A DNA stretch of 64,000 nt from assembly GCA_030847615.1 (NCBI GenBank), contig JAUMIR010000001.1, positions 293,286,187 through 293,350,186 on the forward strand. The letters run 5' to 3'. The notes under the pieces were generated by a model. The model ran no database searches and was not told where the DNA came from. It worked only from the letters and a program-made list of their open reading frames with translations. Source of the DNA: Gambelia wislizenii (lineage: Eukaryota; Chordata; Lepidosauria; Squamata; Crotaphytidae). Of the stretch, positions 10,691 to 22,230 are shown piece after piece; the first letter of the stretch is position 1; each line of letters starts with the position of its first letter. Position numbers and translations under genes: made by a program.

Positions 10691-10976
10691 TTCAGGAGCA
10701 AACTAGGTATTAAGGGGAATGTGTTTTCCCTGTGATTGATCCTTTACTCCTCCTACAATAGGTGCTCCTCGGAAACATGTGCCTTAGCAATCAAATTAAG
10801 CACACATTTACCTTCTACTTACCAGTCACAAAACAAAAGCACAGTAAATAAAAGCTATGTGCTTGAGGAAAATCATGTGCACTGACATCTTTCAGACATT
10901 TTTCATCACCGGGAAGAGCAACTTTTCTAAAAATGTGCTAAATGTATCATCTAGTTTGATCTTTAGATTGCAGTCT

Positions 10977-12208
10977 CATTAGAGCAGCATTTCTCAACCA
11001 GGGTTCTGCGGAACCCCAGGGTTCCCCCAGAGATTGCCAGGGGTTCCGCAAGAAAAAAATAATAAATCATGGAGAAGTGGTGAACTGAAATGGCTTATCT
11101 CTCTCCTCTACAACCAAGAAAGCCAGGGAGGAATGAGTGTGTGCATGAATGTTTTCATACCATCAGAATCTCCAAAGGAGTCTTTTATGGGTCAAGGGGG
11201 GGGGAAGGATGCTTATGTGCCAAATACCTTGCTCTCCCTCCCAGCTTTTGAATTGCCTTAGATGTACTAATGAAGCTCATGTCTGGGAGGAGGCAAGAAA
11301 TGAGCGTGTGTGATTGAGTTTGCTTCCTGCAAGCAGCCATGGAACCTTATCCTTTGCAAGAACTGAGGACAAAAGGCAACTAAAACTGATTTAAAGGTAC
11401 AAATGCAAATGAGGGTTTGTTTTTTAAAATTCATAACAATGGAAAGAGAATTGCAATACTGTACAGCTCTTAGCCAGTTGGGGGGGAACTGACCAAGTAA
11501 TCCAAGTAGCCCCCTGGTCAGTCAGCTACTCAGGCGCCAGCTGTGGATGGGAGAACTCTGATAAAAGTGACTTAGGGGTTATTCTTTTTAAACCAGATTT
11601 GGAGAGGGCAGAGCCATTACAATAAAGGAGCCATTATAGAGAAAAGGTTTTTAAACTGTGGGTCTGGTAACTGAATATGTGGGTCACGAATAGACTGACC
11701 AACTCCCATACTATTGAAAAAATCCTTCCATTTACCATGACACTGGCTTGGCAGGAAGCTACAGCCTCCCTCTCAGCCTGTTAGCATAATAAATATAATT
11801 TGTTTTTCATCAAATATATTTGTATTAGTCTTTTGGGGTATTTTCATACAACATTTTTCAGGTTTTAATAATGTTTCATGATAAATATATTTGTTTTTCA
11901 TATAATTTATTTTTATTATAGATTACTTTTTTCCCATTTTCATAGGATATTTTGTCAGTATGTTAATGTACACTATAAATACTTCTCTGCCAGTATGCTC
12001 TTTCAGGTCTGTTACTTTCAAGTATCAAATATGTATTGCTAGCAATGAGGAATATAATAAGCATCTCTTTTTTTTACTGTTTCTGTAATTTTTTTTTTTT
12101 TAAAAAAGGGAGCTGTAGGTATAATTTTTACGTAGGGGTTCCCTGAGACCTGAAAATTATTTCAAGGGTTCCTCCAGGGTATAAAGGTTGAGACAGGCTG
12201 CATTAGAG
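10977..12208. mobile_element. hAT element with perfect 8-bp target-site duplication
   Basis: CATTAGAG occurs at 10977-10984 and again at 12201-12208. Between them the element starts CAGCATTTCTCAACC (10985) and ends GGTTGAGACAGGCTG (12200), an imperfect terminal inverted repeat. GGTTCC-rich subterminal repeats are visible at both ends (about 11002-11048 and 12135-12172). No transposase frame remains, so it is non-autonomous or a remnant. Confidence 0.88.
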
Positions 12209-12209
12209 G

Positions 12210-13264
12210 GTAGAAGTGAAACAGGTGCCTCAGTTGAAATGATGTGGAATTCAAAGTGTTAAGCTGCAAAATAGCAATCTGTCAGGCCAGGTGTTACTGT
12301 TAGTGAAAAAAATTCCTTTGGCAATACAATGGTTGCATAAGGACCAGTTTTGTGCATCCTTCCTGACATTGCTCTGTAAAAAGGAATATGACTGAAATTT
12401 TGTCTGTGTAGACTCTTTAGCTGCACAATGTAAACAGTAGGAATTGTTTTCGATTAGCCTTTGGATCATTTCCTATATTATGTTAAAAGAAACCAGGAAA
12501 CAACAGGCTCATAACAGTTACTGTTTTTGAAGAGTAAATACTGTATTAATGAATATTTAATTCCAGAAAAATTAAGTAATCCTGTTAAAGGACCATCAAG
12601 GTAAATGTTAGTGTTATTAAAGGCAGGACAAGTGCTAGATCAGGATCTGGTAGTAAAACTTCGGGTGATTTGCAGTAGATGCGAAAACAAATTCTTGGGC
12701 TGGTAATGGCTCAGCGATACCTTGTTCTTTAATTGAAAGGCCTAAATTCTCTTTTAGAAGTGACTAGAGTAGACCCATTGAAACCAATATATTTGTCTAT
12801 GTGTTGACTCACCATTCAACAATTGATTGAGCTACTTTAGCTCAATCTAGACTAACCAAGGCCAGCCAAAAGAATGTTCTTGCCCCTCAGCCATTATTTT
12901 GCACTTGGGTCTGATTGGTAGACTTTGGGGTTTTATTGAAAAATTAAATCTGCAGGGCCAGCCACACTTATAAGCTATGTATCTGTATTGCAAGAGGATG
13001 TCACACTTTTTCACTGCAATATGAGGACCCCAGCAGCAAAGCGGTATGCAGAGCAAGCCTGTGCCCGCTGCTCTTCAGAGTAGGTCCCATTGGACTACGT
13101 AGGGCTTACTATGAGGAAAATATAGATCAGGTCCCAGCCAAAGCCTAATGAAAGTAGCAGTAGCTGCCTTGAGCAGATAGATTTTATTTGCAAAAGTGTT
13201 ACTTATTTTAGAGTTTATGTATCTGCCAAAGAATCTTAGCTCATGGCAGACAGAAGCAAGTCTG
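12210..13264. other. Intron 2 segment with two short GAGTAGACCCATTG-type repeat fragments
   Basis: Around 12750-12810 (AGAGTAGACCCATTGAAACC) and 13070-13130 (AGAGTAGGTCCCATTGGACT) are fragments of a common squamate interspersed repeat, related to the piece at 28085-28170. The rest is unassigned. Confidence 0.45.
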
Positions 13265-13385
13265 AGTGGAACATGGAAAATTTACTTGTTGGACAATGAT
13301 CCCAGAAACCCCTAGTTAAGCTGGACATTGGTCATGTGAACTGGGGATTCTGGGACATGTAGTTCAGAAAGCAATGTTTCCATGA
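13265..13385. mobile_element. Small palindromic MITE candidate
   Basis: ACAATGATCCCAGAAACCCC on the left against GGGGATTCTGGGACATGTAG on the right, with outer GGAAAA/TTTCCATG arms. Degraded hairpin. Confidence 0.45.
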
Positions 13386-13917
13386 TCTGACCATACACAC
13401 CCTTAACCGTTTTTACATTGCCTACAAAATCTCTGGTGGTTTGATTATTATACTGTGTTGATTTTGTTGTTAATGTTTAATTATTTTTGGTTTCTTGTTT
13501 CAGTTTGAACTGCTGCTTGACAACAAGGGGAGAAAATAGTCAGTTTTTATTTTCATTTTAGAAGTACAAAGTCTGTAGCCTGCCTAGAATTTTGACAGGC
13601 AGCATGAAGATATATCAGGTCACAGAGGTATGTTCTATCTTTAGATTATAAGGTGGATTGGCTCTCAAAGAGAGTTAATTTAATGCTGAATTGTGCTTTT
13701 CCTATTGGATAAGCATAACCTAATGTCAGCGTTCAGTGCAATCAGGCAGAAGGCAGGATTGTTTGCCTGACAAACAATCAGCCATGTAGCCAGGTACCTG
13801 TATCCCCTGTGTAGATTGGCATGAACAGTGCACTGGAGAAATGGGAATGCCAGTCCCATAATTTCTGTCACCATGCAGAGGCCACTTATTCACATGTTGG
13901 CGTTTTAATGTATGTAT

Positions 13918-14868
13918 GTATAGAATCATAGAATCATAGAATCATAGAATTGCAGAGTTGGAAGAGACCACGAGGGCCATCCAGTCCAACCCCCTGCCAC
14001 GCAGGAAATCACAATCAAAGCAGCCCCGACAGATGGCCATCCAGCCTCTGTTTAAAGACCTCCAAGGAAGGAGACCTCACCACGCTCCGAGGGAGTGTGT
14101 TCCACTGCCGAACAGCTCTTACTGTCAAAAAGTTCCTCCTCATGTTGAGGTGGAATCTCTGTTCCTGGAGCTTGCACCCATTGCTTCGTGTTCCAGTCTC
14201 TGGAGCAGCAGAAAACAAGCCTGCTCCATCCTCAGCATGACATCCCTTCAAATACTTAAACAGGGCTATCATATCACCTCTAAACCGTCTTTTTTCCAGG
14301 CTAAACATACCCAGCTCCCTAAGTCTCTCCTCATAAGGCATCGTTTCCAGACCTTTCACCATTTTAGTTGCCCTTCTCTGGACACGCTCCAATTTGTCAA
14401 TATCCTTTCTGAATTGTGGTGCCCAGAACTGGACACAGTATTCTAAGTGAGGTCTGACCAAGGCAGAATAGAGTGGCACTATTACTTCCCTTGATCTAGA
14501 CACTATACTTCTATTGATACAGCCCAAAATTGCATTGGCCTTTTTAGCTGCCGCATCACACTGTTGGCTCATGTTCAACTTGTGGTCTACTAGGACTCCT
14601 AGATCCCTTTCGCACGTAGTCTCATTCAGCCAGGTCTCTCCCATCCTATATTTATGCATTTCATTTTCCCGCCCTAAATGCAGTACTTTACATTTCTCCG
14701 TATTGAATTTCATTTTGTTAGCTTTGGCCCAGCTCTCCAGTCTATCCAGGTCATTCTGAATTTTGATCCTGTCCTCTAGGGTATTAGCTACTCCTCCCAA
14801 TTTGGTGTCATCTGCAAATTTGATAAGTATGCCCCTAATTCCCTCATCTAAGTCATTGATAAAGACAT
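13918..14868 (-). mobile_element. CR1 LINE, 5'-truncated, antisense
   Basis: The + strand begins with the reversed tail, (ATAGAATC)n at 13920-13945, then the reversed 3' end. The minus strand is open for 293 codons from 14896 to 14015. It covers FADDTKLGGVAN (RT catalytic box), [36 protein letters not shown] and [18 protein letters not shown]. The end at about 14868 is abrupt, as in 5'-truncated insertions. The open frame suggests a comparatively young copy. Confidence 0.93.
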
Positions 14869-16640
14869 ATATACATTTACTGGCTAAATATACCATATTT
14901 ATATGGCTTCCTTACAACTTATGTTCTTTGGGTGGCTTACTAGCTAAGACTAGAATGCATTTAGGGCAGTAAATATAAACATATTTTGCTCTCATGTGCA
15001 AGAATGAATAACTTCCACCTTGGGTCCCATATTGGGAAAAAGGCAGGACATAAATTGATAAAATAAATAAAAATTTCTCCCCATTGGGTGAGATTATGAG
15101 CGATTTTGTTCTTTTTTCCTATTGTCTTTTGCAGTTCAACACATCTGAGTGACAAAATTATTATTGTACAAAAATTTAAACAAATCATTCAATTGATTTT
15201 TTTTTTTGACACAGAAAAATATTTTTTCTGTATGGGGGGGCGTGCAGTATTTTTGAAGAAAAACAAATGTTTTGGGACAAATGACTTTTTTCCCTGAAAA
15301 ACAGGCCCAAAATGGAAATATATATACCTCAGTTAACAAAATCACTGACAAGAGGCTTCTTTTTACAAAGTCTTTTTATGCCTGCCCAACCCTGCCTTTT
15401 CCTTCCTACTCTCTGTTTAGCCTGTTGCATCACTAAGGCTGGTGTCACTCCTCTGCCCGATGGTGTCACATGGTACAGTTTGGCCTCTCCGTACCCACTA
15501 GTGCTGCCACTGTGTCCAGCTGAGAATTTTATTTTTGAAGCATTGCCATTGGGAGGATGGTGCAAGACTGCTACAGAAGCACAGACTTTCAGTGTTGGGG
15601 TACAAAGGTGTGTCTTCAATAAACAATGCACAAAAATTTGATTTAGGAAAGTATGGGATCCTACTCTAGCAGATCATCCTGTAGTTGTATGTGCTTTCTT
15701 ACAAGAGGCAAGATAAACAACTGCCTCCAGAATCCCTTACTGAGCATGTATGAATAGCAAATCAGAAAGAAAAGGGGAGAGCAGATTAGACTGCCTCACC
15801 AACTTACCCCCCCCCCCCAGCATTTTTTAAAAAGCATAGGTCTACACATTTGGCCACTGAAATCGAAATCATAAGTAAAATGGAGGGAGGGGAAATAAAA
15901 AGTAATTCCTGAATGCAATATGGAAGAAATCTTCAGGCGGTCTCTAGAAGGTTCAAAATGTTACTTATGTAAGGCTTACCTAACTTGGTTGTTTCCTTTC
16001 CCCTGTGGCTATTGTTAGTTTCGATGAAAAAATTGCCCACACCCCCAAATCCATGGTACCAGTACCCACAGTTTCACTTAACTGCATCCAAAAATATATG
16101 TTCTCTCTAGGCATTTTCTAGGTTCTACAGTGTGATCCTGTGATATACTTCCTCTGCGGTTGACCATAGAGTTGTGCTGAAGGACCTAGAAATGGTGTTT
16201 ATCTCTAGGAAAGAGGTGTTATCTCTAGGAATCACTAGGTCCTCCAGCGCAACTCTATGGTATGCTTGTGACAGACATAATTAATTGCAATAGGGCTTGC
16301 TGTTATCTGTGGTTTCACGTTTCCATTGTAAATCCTGAACTTATTCCCCACAGATATGGGGATCATACCTCATGTTGAACTGCTCTTCTTTTTTTGTGGC
16401 ATAGGAACCTATCCCTATTCTTTCCATGTTATTTCTGCCTCTGGTGCCAAATTTAATGTTAAAGAAGTAATGCCCAGGAAGACATCTACTTCATTAACTG
16501 AGGTATACCTGTATTGCATTGACTGGTTGTCTCAATGTATCATGGATAAGAAATGTTTCTGAAGATGAGAAAATATGACTGTAGTCTTTATATTCCTAAA
16601 TGTAATATCCGTTTATGATAGCTAGAAAGTATACAATTTG
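14869..16640. other. Intron 2 segment, largely unassigned, with a Tigger-like remnant
   Basis: About 16020-16370 shares with 1690-1860 the phrases CTCTCTAG, CTAGGTCCTCCA and GCAACTCTATGGTAT, and has a degraded TTATCTGTGG/CCCCACAGATATGGGG end, so it is probably a Tigger-like relic. A poly-C tract sits at about 15810-15820. No exon-like frame. Confidence 0.4.
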
Positions 16641-16649
16641 AGGATGTTA

Positions 16650-16784
16650 ACAGAGGGTGAGCAACATGTGGCCACACAGATGTTGTTGAACTGTGGCTTC
16701 CAGCATTCCTCCCCAAAGGCTATGCTGCCTAGGTCTGATGGCAGTTGCAGTCCAGCGATATCCGGAGGGCTGCATAATTATTAC
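16650..16784. mobile_element. Short palindromic MITE (same family as 4250-4383)
   Basis: CACAGATGTTGTTGAACTGT and AGTTGCAGTCCAGCGATATC with CCGGAGGGC at the far end. Degraded but the arrangement is retained. Confidence 0.55.
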
Positions 16785-17015
16785 CCTTGATGTAGATGGA
16801 GGATGATCCCTGGCTCATCTCCCTGCAGAGAGAAGAACATCAGTGTGACGCTAGTTTGCTTGCCTTGTGTTTCTGTTCTTCCACCTTCTAATTCTGAAAG
16901 AAGTTAATTGGAGCATGATGTGGCACAAAAGCTGGGACCTGAGCACAGAGGTGTGAGCATCCTTCAGGAGGGGATGTAAAATCTTGTCATAATTGTCTCC
17001 AAGAGCAAGGAGGTA

Positions 17016-17937
17016 GGGCTCCGTTACACAGCAGTTTTTATTGTGATAGTTTGCGCTTTAGCGCTTTTTTCGCACCAGTGCCGGATAGTTTACATGATTT
17101 ACTTCAAAATTGGTTGATCTGTTTAGTTTTCCGCTTTCTAGTTCACACAGACAGGGATGTGGGGTGTGGCCTCCCAAGCACATCTGGGGGAAGATGCCGG
17201 GAAGATAAGAGGGAGAAAGGGAAAGAGAGAGAGAGAGAGAGAAAGTGCTGGCACATTTCCTTCCTCTGATTACCAGAGGAATGCTTGCTAGTTTTAATCC
17301 CTTAGCAGGGAGTTTTCCCTCTTCTTCCCAAAGCGAGAAGGGTGGGAGGAAGGAGGCAGCCTTTCAGCCACTAAGGGGCCATCCCCTCCCCTGTCAAGCC
17401 CCCCTTCCCTTCACCCACACTCCCTACCCCCCCCTCCCTCACTCACACACTCACACACACACACATGGGATCACAGAAGTGCGAGGGAGCAAACAGCCGG
17501 ATAAGCAGATCGCTACTCAGTCTTGCTTGGCTGTTGCCAGGAGGCAGACAGCTGGGTGATTGGGATCTTTTCCATGGCTGGAAACAACAGTGGTTGAATC
17601 TTTTCATTTCAGGCTCCTCCATCTCCTCCCTGGTCAGTCCAACACCCTCTCTGGTCAGTCAACTAATCACGGCTCAGCTCTGCTGCTTTTTGTTTCAGGA
17701 AGATTGCTGGTAATTCACACAGACTTTTCCGAAATGGTAGTTCACACAATCGATAGTGCACTAAGTCGTGCTACTTTTCAAAAAAGTCAGGAAAAGTAGC
17801 GAAAGCCCTTATTATGCTACTTTTGAGTTTTTGAGCACCCCCCTTCTGAATGAGGCAATATCATGGCGCAATGTGTGTGAACTATTAGGAATCTTAGCAA
17901 ATCATTCATGGACTTATTTTGCTGTGTGAATGGGACC
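17016..17937 (+). mobile_element. Non-autonomous DNA transposon, ~0.9 kb TTTGCGCTTT family (copy 3)
   Basis: Starts GGGCTCCGTTACACAGCAG and ends TTTTGCTGTGTGAATGGGACC, an inverted pair. GTA is duplicated on both sides (17013-17015 and 17938-17940). Internal TTTGCGCTTTAGCGCTTTTT, (GA)n and (CA)n tracts match 9092-9937. No transposase frame. Confidence 0.8.
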
Positions 17938-18001
17938 GTAGATTTGGGTGACATTCAGTCTGCTGTTTAAAATTCCTGCCCGGAGAAAGGGAATCAACCT
18001 A

Positions 18002-18662
18002 CAGTAGACCCTCCATACCTGCGGGGATTGGTTCCAGGACCCTCCACGTCCCTTATATAAAGGGACTTAAGCTTGAGTGCCACCCAATCTCTTCCAACCC
18101 ACAAGGGTGTACCCTGAAGGCAGCTGGCACCCCACACTTGTGCCCCAGCCTCTCCATCCTGACACTCACTCCTTCCTCTCTGCCCTGGGTTCACACCGAA
18201 GGCAGCCCCAGCCCCATGTGTGAACCCCCGACTTCCCTCCTCTCCCGACCCTGATACTCACTTCCCTCTCTTGTTCTCTGCCCCATGGCAGTGGCTACCT
18301 TCGGTATGTGCATGGGGCAAATACCAAGAGAGAAAGAGAAAGAAGTGAGCGCCAGGGTGGGGAGGTGTGGTTGGGGCTTGCTTGCATGGTGGCAGTGACT
18401 GCTCCATCCTCCCCTCTCCTCTTGCCCACCCCACCTTAGCAGCTTCTTCACCCTCATCAAGTGAGTGCCACAGAACAGCTTCTGCCATTGTCCTCTTGCG
18501 AGGCCACTAGGTAGGGTGGGGGGAGAGCTGAGTCACCACACACTGATTTTTGTGAGTATTTTTAATAGTTTAATTTTTTTGAATATTTGATTTTTTAAAA
18601 ATAATTTTTGATCCATGGTTGGTTGAATCCATGGACCCTGAGCCCGCGATGGGGGGGCACTG
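18002..18662. mobile_element. Tigger-like element with GC-rich interior
   Basis: Left end CAGTAGACCCTCCATACCTG preceded by TA. The right end (TGAATCCATGGACCCTGAGC, then CCCGCGATGGGGGGGCACTG) is its degraded inverted partner. The ~500-bp interior is GC-rich and unlike its surroundings. Confidence 0.6.
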
Positions 18663-18899
18663 CATTAATGTGATTCCAGTGAATAATTAAGATGTGACAC
18701 ATATCTGTGAATGAGCAATCCAAAGGTTTTGAGATTAGGAAATGTAAAATACATAGAATGGTTACCCATTTTTAAAAATGGAAATTTGATATAACCTAGT
18801 AACAAAGGAAAAAGTCAATGGAGGGCACAGGCTTTGAATTTTAATCAGCTAAAATACTATGGTACCATGTTTAAATGACCAAAAGTAAAGTGTGGTAGA

Positions 18900-19265
18900 A
18901 TTATATTTAATGAGGAAGACATGGGAAATGGCCATCTCAGCTGTGGCACCTTGGTTATGGAATACCCTCTTCTCATAGATTCAATTGGTGCCAATGCCAG
19001 TGTCATTTCAGTGCCAAGTCAACATATGGCTTTTAATTAAAGCCTTCAAGGCATAACTGATTTTATCCAATTTGTACATGTGCTATCGTCAGCTTTATTT
19101 TAAATTGTTTGAACTGATTTTAAGTGTTTAGTTTTAAGTGGTAAATTATTTAATTTATTTTAGACTTTTAAAATTATTGTTATTTACCCCCCTAAACTGA
19201 TTTTATTGTACACCACTCAGAGATCTTTGGATAAAGGGCAGATATAAATATTTTAATTAATGAAT
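18900..19265 (+). mobile_element. L2 LINE 3' end
   Basis: Degraded L2 3' region (CACCTTGGTTATGGAATACC, AAAGCCTTCAAGGCATAACT) followed by a T-rich UTR and TTTTAATTAATGAATAAAAA. A (GT)n tract follows at about 19346-19362. Confidence 0.5.
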
Positions 19266-19689
19266 AAAAATGGATAAATTAAAAAAAAACCTGATTGGGA
19301 GTGATCCATCAGCCATAATTTTGGGCCCCAGAAGCAAGGTGCACGTGTGTGTGTGTGTGTGTATTTGTTTCCTGGTTGTGTACAGGTTGATCTCCACTAT
19401 GAATACACCTTTCCATGGAAACACATCTGTATTTATATTTTTCTGCTTCTGTTTAATGAACTTCTGTTGTTACATTTGTTAGATATTCCTGAAAATAACC
19501 AGCAAACACTGTTTAGGGTAAATGAAAAATCATTATTCTAGGGATAGGAAGATACTATGGGTAGTTATGTGTCTAGGAGAGAGAACAGGAGGAAGGAGAG
19601 AAAGGAAGTGTGGTCACCCTAGGAATAAGAGTTTCTATAAAGGAGAAACTACTCAAGCAAGGAAATACACAGGTAGCCCTGTCTGTCTT

Positions 19690-22230
19690 TCCTAACATTG
19701 CCTCCCTGTGGGAACATAGTTCTTAATACAAGTATTGTTGAATGCCACTTTCCACAACCATTATATTCTGTGGAGCTGCAGAATAAGATTTCCAGTGCTA
19801 TAGAACTGATTTATATGAGAGGCAACCTCTCAAAAATGAAGGGACTAGTAAACAGGATGTTAAAGGAGAGGATCAAGAGGGTAGAACCTCTTCAAAATGC
19901 TTGGTGATGACTCAAAACCGCCATAATAGAAACTCAGTGAGAGTGTACATCACAAGTCAGAAGAAATTGCACTGAGTCCTAGAGGTCACACTGGTAGGTT
20001 GACAAGCAGTGCCAAGGAAGCTTTTAGAGAAAAAGGTTCCTTCATAAACGGAAAGTTTGTCCCTAATAAATAAAACAAAAAGGTACACAAACTTGAACAA
20101 GGAACACAAACTTGAACAAGGAAATGCAAACAGACGGGGTGGTTTTGAAGAGCTTATCACAAATAACATGAAGAAGAACAAATAATCCTTTATGTACAGT
20201 GATCCTTTATGGTCTGAGAAACAGGAAACTGGCTAGGGAGACAATTGGAGCACTGGATGACATTAGGTGAATCCAAAGAATACTAAAGGAGACTGAAGAG
20301 ACTGCAGAGAAGCTAAATGAATTATTCCCACCTGTCTTTATTGCAGAAGACATGGTGCAGATGCCTGTGTTTGAACTTACATATTCAGGAAGGGTGTATG
20401 AGAAAATGAAGCAAACAGAGATGGCAAGAGATGAAGCGATAGACTTTATTGACAAACTGAACATTAAACAAATCTTGGGATCCAGATGGTATCTGTCTGG
20501 ACACAAATGTGAAATTCACAGTTTTTCAACAAAAATATGTAACATGTGCCAAAATTGTCCTATGTACCAGAGGAGTGAATAGTGGTCAATGCAATGTTAA
20601 TCTTCACAGTATGCTTAACATCTGTGCTGGGAAAATTTATGGAAAGTGTTATTAAGAGCAAAATTATCAGACAGGTAGAAGGACAAGTCCTTCTGAAAAA
20701 GAACATGGTCTCTACAAATTTAAGAAAAGTTTGGGAGGTTCAAGAAACAGAAGGTGACTCAGAAGGTAGACACTGTTTACTTGGGCTTTCAAAAGTCTTT
20801 GGAGTTTCAAAGGGCTTTTGATCAAAGTCCCTCACTAAAGTCTCTCCTGAGCAAATGTCACAGTGATCTGATAAGATGGTAGGTTTTCTTGTGGATTGGT
20901 AACTGGTTAAAGAACAGCAAGTGGAGAGCAGGCATGAAAAGACAATGGAGGGATGTAAACAGTTGGGCAGTGCATGGATTGTTTTGGGACTGGTGGTTTT
21001 TTTTTTTAACGTGTTCCTAACTGATCTGGAATTTAGGAGATTTTCACATGGGGAAAGTAATCCCCAGGGAGATCAGGACAGAAACAGAACTGTTCTGGTA
21101 GCAGAGCTCCTTTTCGCACACTGCCTTCCTTCTCCCAATCTCCCATCATCCTCCCTCCATGCTGCTTCCATTTTCCTCCCGCTATGTTCTGCAGTTTTTT
21201 TTTTTTACTAATGAGGAACTTTTGTTAGTAAAACATAGTGGGAGGGAAATGGAAGCAGCATGGAGAGAAGAGGACGGGAGATCGGGAGAAGGAAGGGGGT
21301 GTGCAAAACGGAGCTCTGTTACCAGAACAGCCCCGTTTCTCTCCCGATCTTCCCGGGGATTACTTTCCCCGTGTGAAAATTGCCTTAGTGTGAGCAGTGA
21401 GGTGGATGAGTCTGTTGACAGCAGCAAATAGTTGAGGACAATTCAAATTGAAATGGATTGTGAACAGCTCCAGAAAGATCTCTCCAAATTAAGAGAATAG
21501 GCATTAAAATGGCAAATGCAGTTCAGCGTAAGCAAGTGTACAGTGTTACATGTTGGTAGTGGTGGGGAATCCCAATAGTACATATAAGATGATGGAATCA
21601 TGAGCTGGCAACGAATGACCAAGAAACAGATGTTGGTCTTCTAGTAGACAGCATGATGAAAACCCAGCTTGTGCTGCTGCTGGGAAAAGGGCCCGTGCCA
21701 CTTTGGGCATACTTAGAAAAGGAATGAAAAGAATTAAAATGGGCAATATCATACATACAAAGCTCAGGTTCAGCCATACGTGGAACGATGTGTACAGTTC
21801 CAGTCATCATGCATGAAAAATAATATTATAGACCTGGAAAAGATATTAAAAAGGGCAACTAAAATAATCAAAACAGTCTGAACAATTCCACTATGTGGAA
21901 AAGTTGCAGTGTTTGGGGTAGCTTAGAGAAAAAGATGATCAAGGAAAAGCATGATAGAGGTGTATACAATTAGGTGTGAAGTTCAGAAATTAGATAGGCA
22001 GAAACTTTTTTCCCCTTCTGCATAAACCTAGAATCTGAAATTGCCTAACCTGAGAATCCCAGTACAAACAGAAATACTGCCTCTTGACACAGTGCATCAT
22101 CTAAGTATGGAGTTTGCTTCCTCACAGACAGCCATCAGTGTGGATAGGTTTTTAAAAGGGTTTGGACAAATTTATGGCAGATAAAGCTGTAAAATACTAC
22201 CAGTTGTGATCGTTATGAGCCTCTGTGTAT
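19690..22230 (+). mobile_element. Old, highly diverged CR1-like LINE
   Basis: Scattered frames keep the RT order: LTSVLGKFMESVIKSKI (20621 on), a LDFSKAFDRVPHQSLLSKC-like stretch broken around 20790-20860, FNVFLTDLE (about 21007-21033), then a 3' region ending in ATTTATGGCAGATAAAGCTG. Many stops and shifts. It is interrupted by a palindromic MITE at 21036-21384. Confidence 0.65.
21036..21384. mobile_element. Palindromic MITE, GGAGATTTTCACACGGGG family (copy 1), 3-bp TTA duplication
   Basis: Left end GGAGATTTTCACATGGGG, right end CCCCGTGTGAAAATTGCC; TTA flanks both ends (21033-21035 and 21385-21387). The arms pair over almost the whole element: AAGTAATCCCCAGGGAGATC with its reverse, GAGCTCC with its reverse, and CCTCCCTCCATGCTGCTTCC with its reverse, meeting around 21190-21235. 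The 3-bp TNA-type duplication fits PIF/Harbinger. It sits inside the old LINE. Confidence 0.85.

Noticed and set aside
10110..10706. 198-aa open frame
   Set aside because: It crosses unassigned intron and a reversed tRNA-derived SINE whose B box and tail lie inside it.
13918..13946. CRISPR-like direct repeat of ATAGAATC
   Set aside because: It is the reversed octamer tail of a CR1 element, with no spacers.
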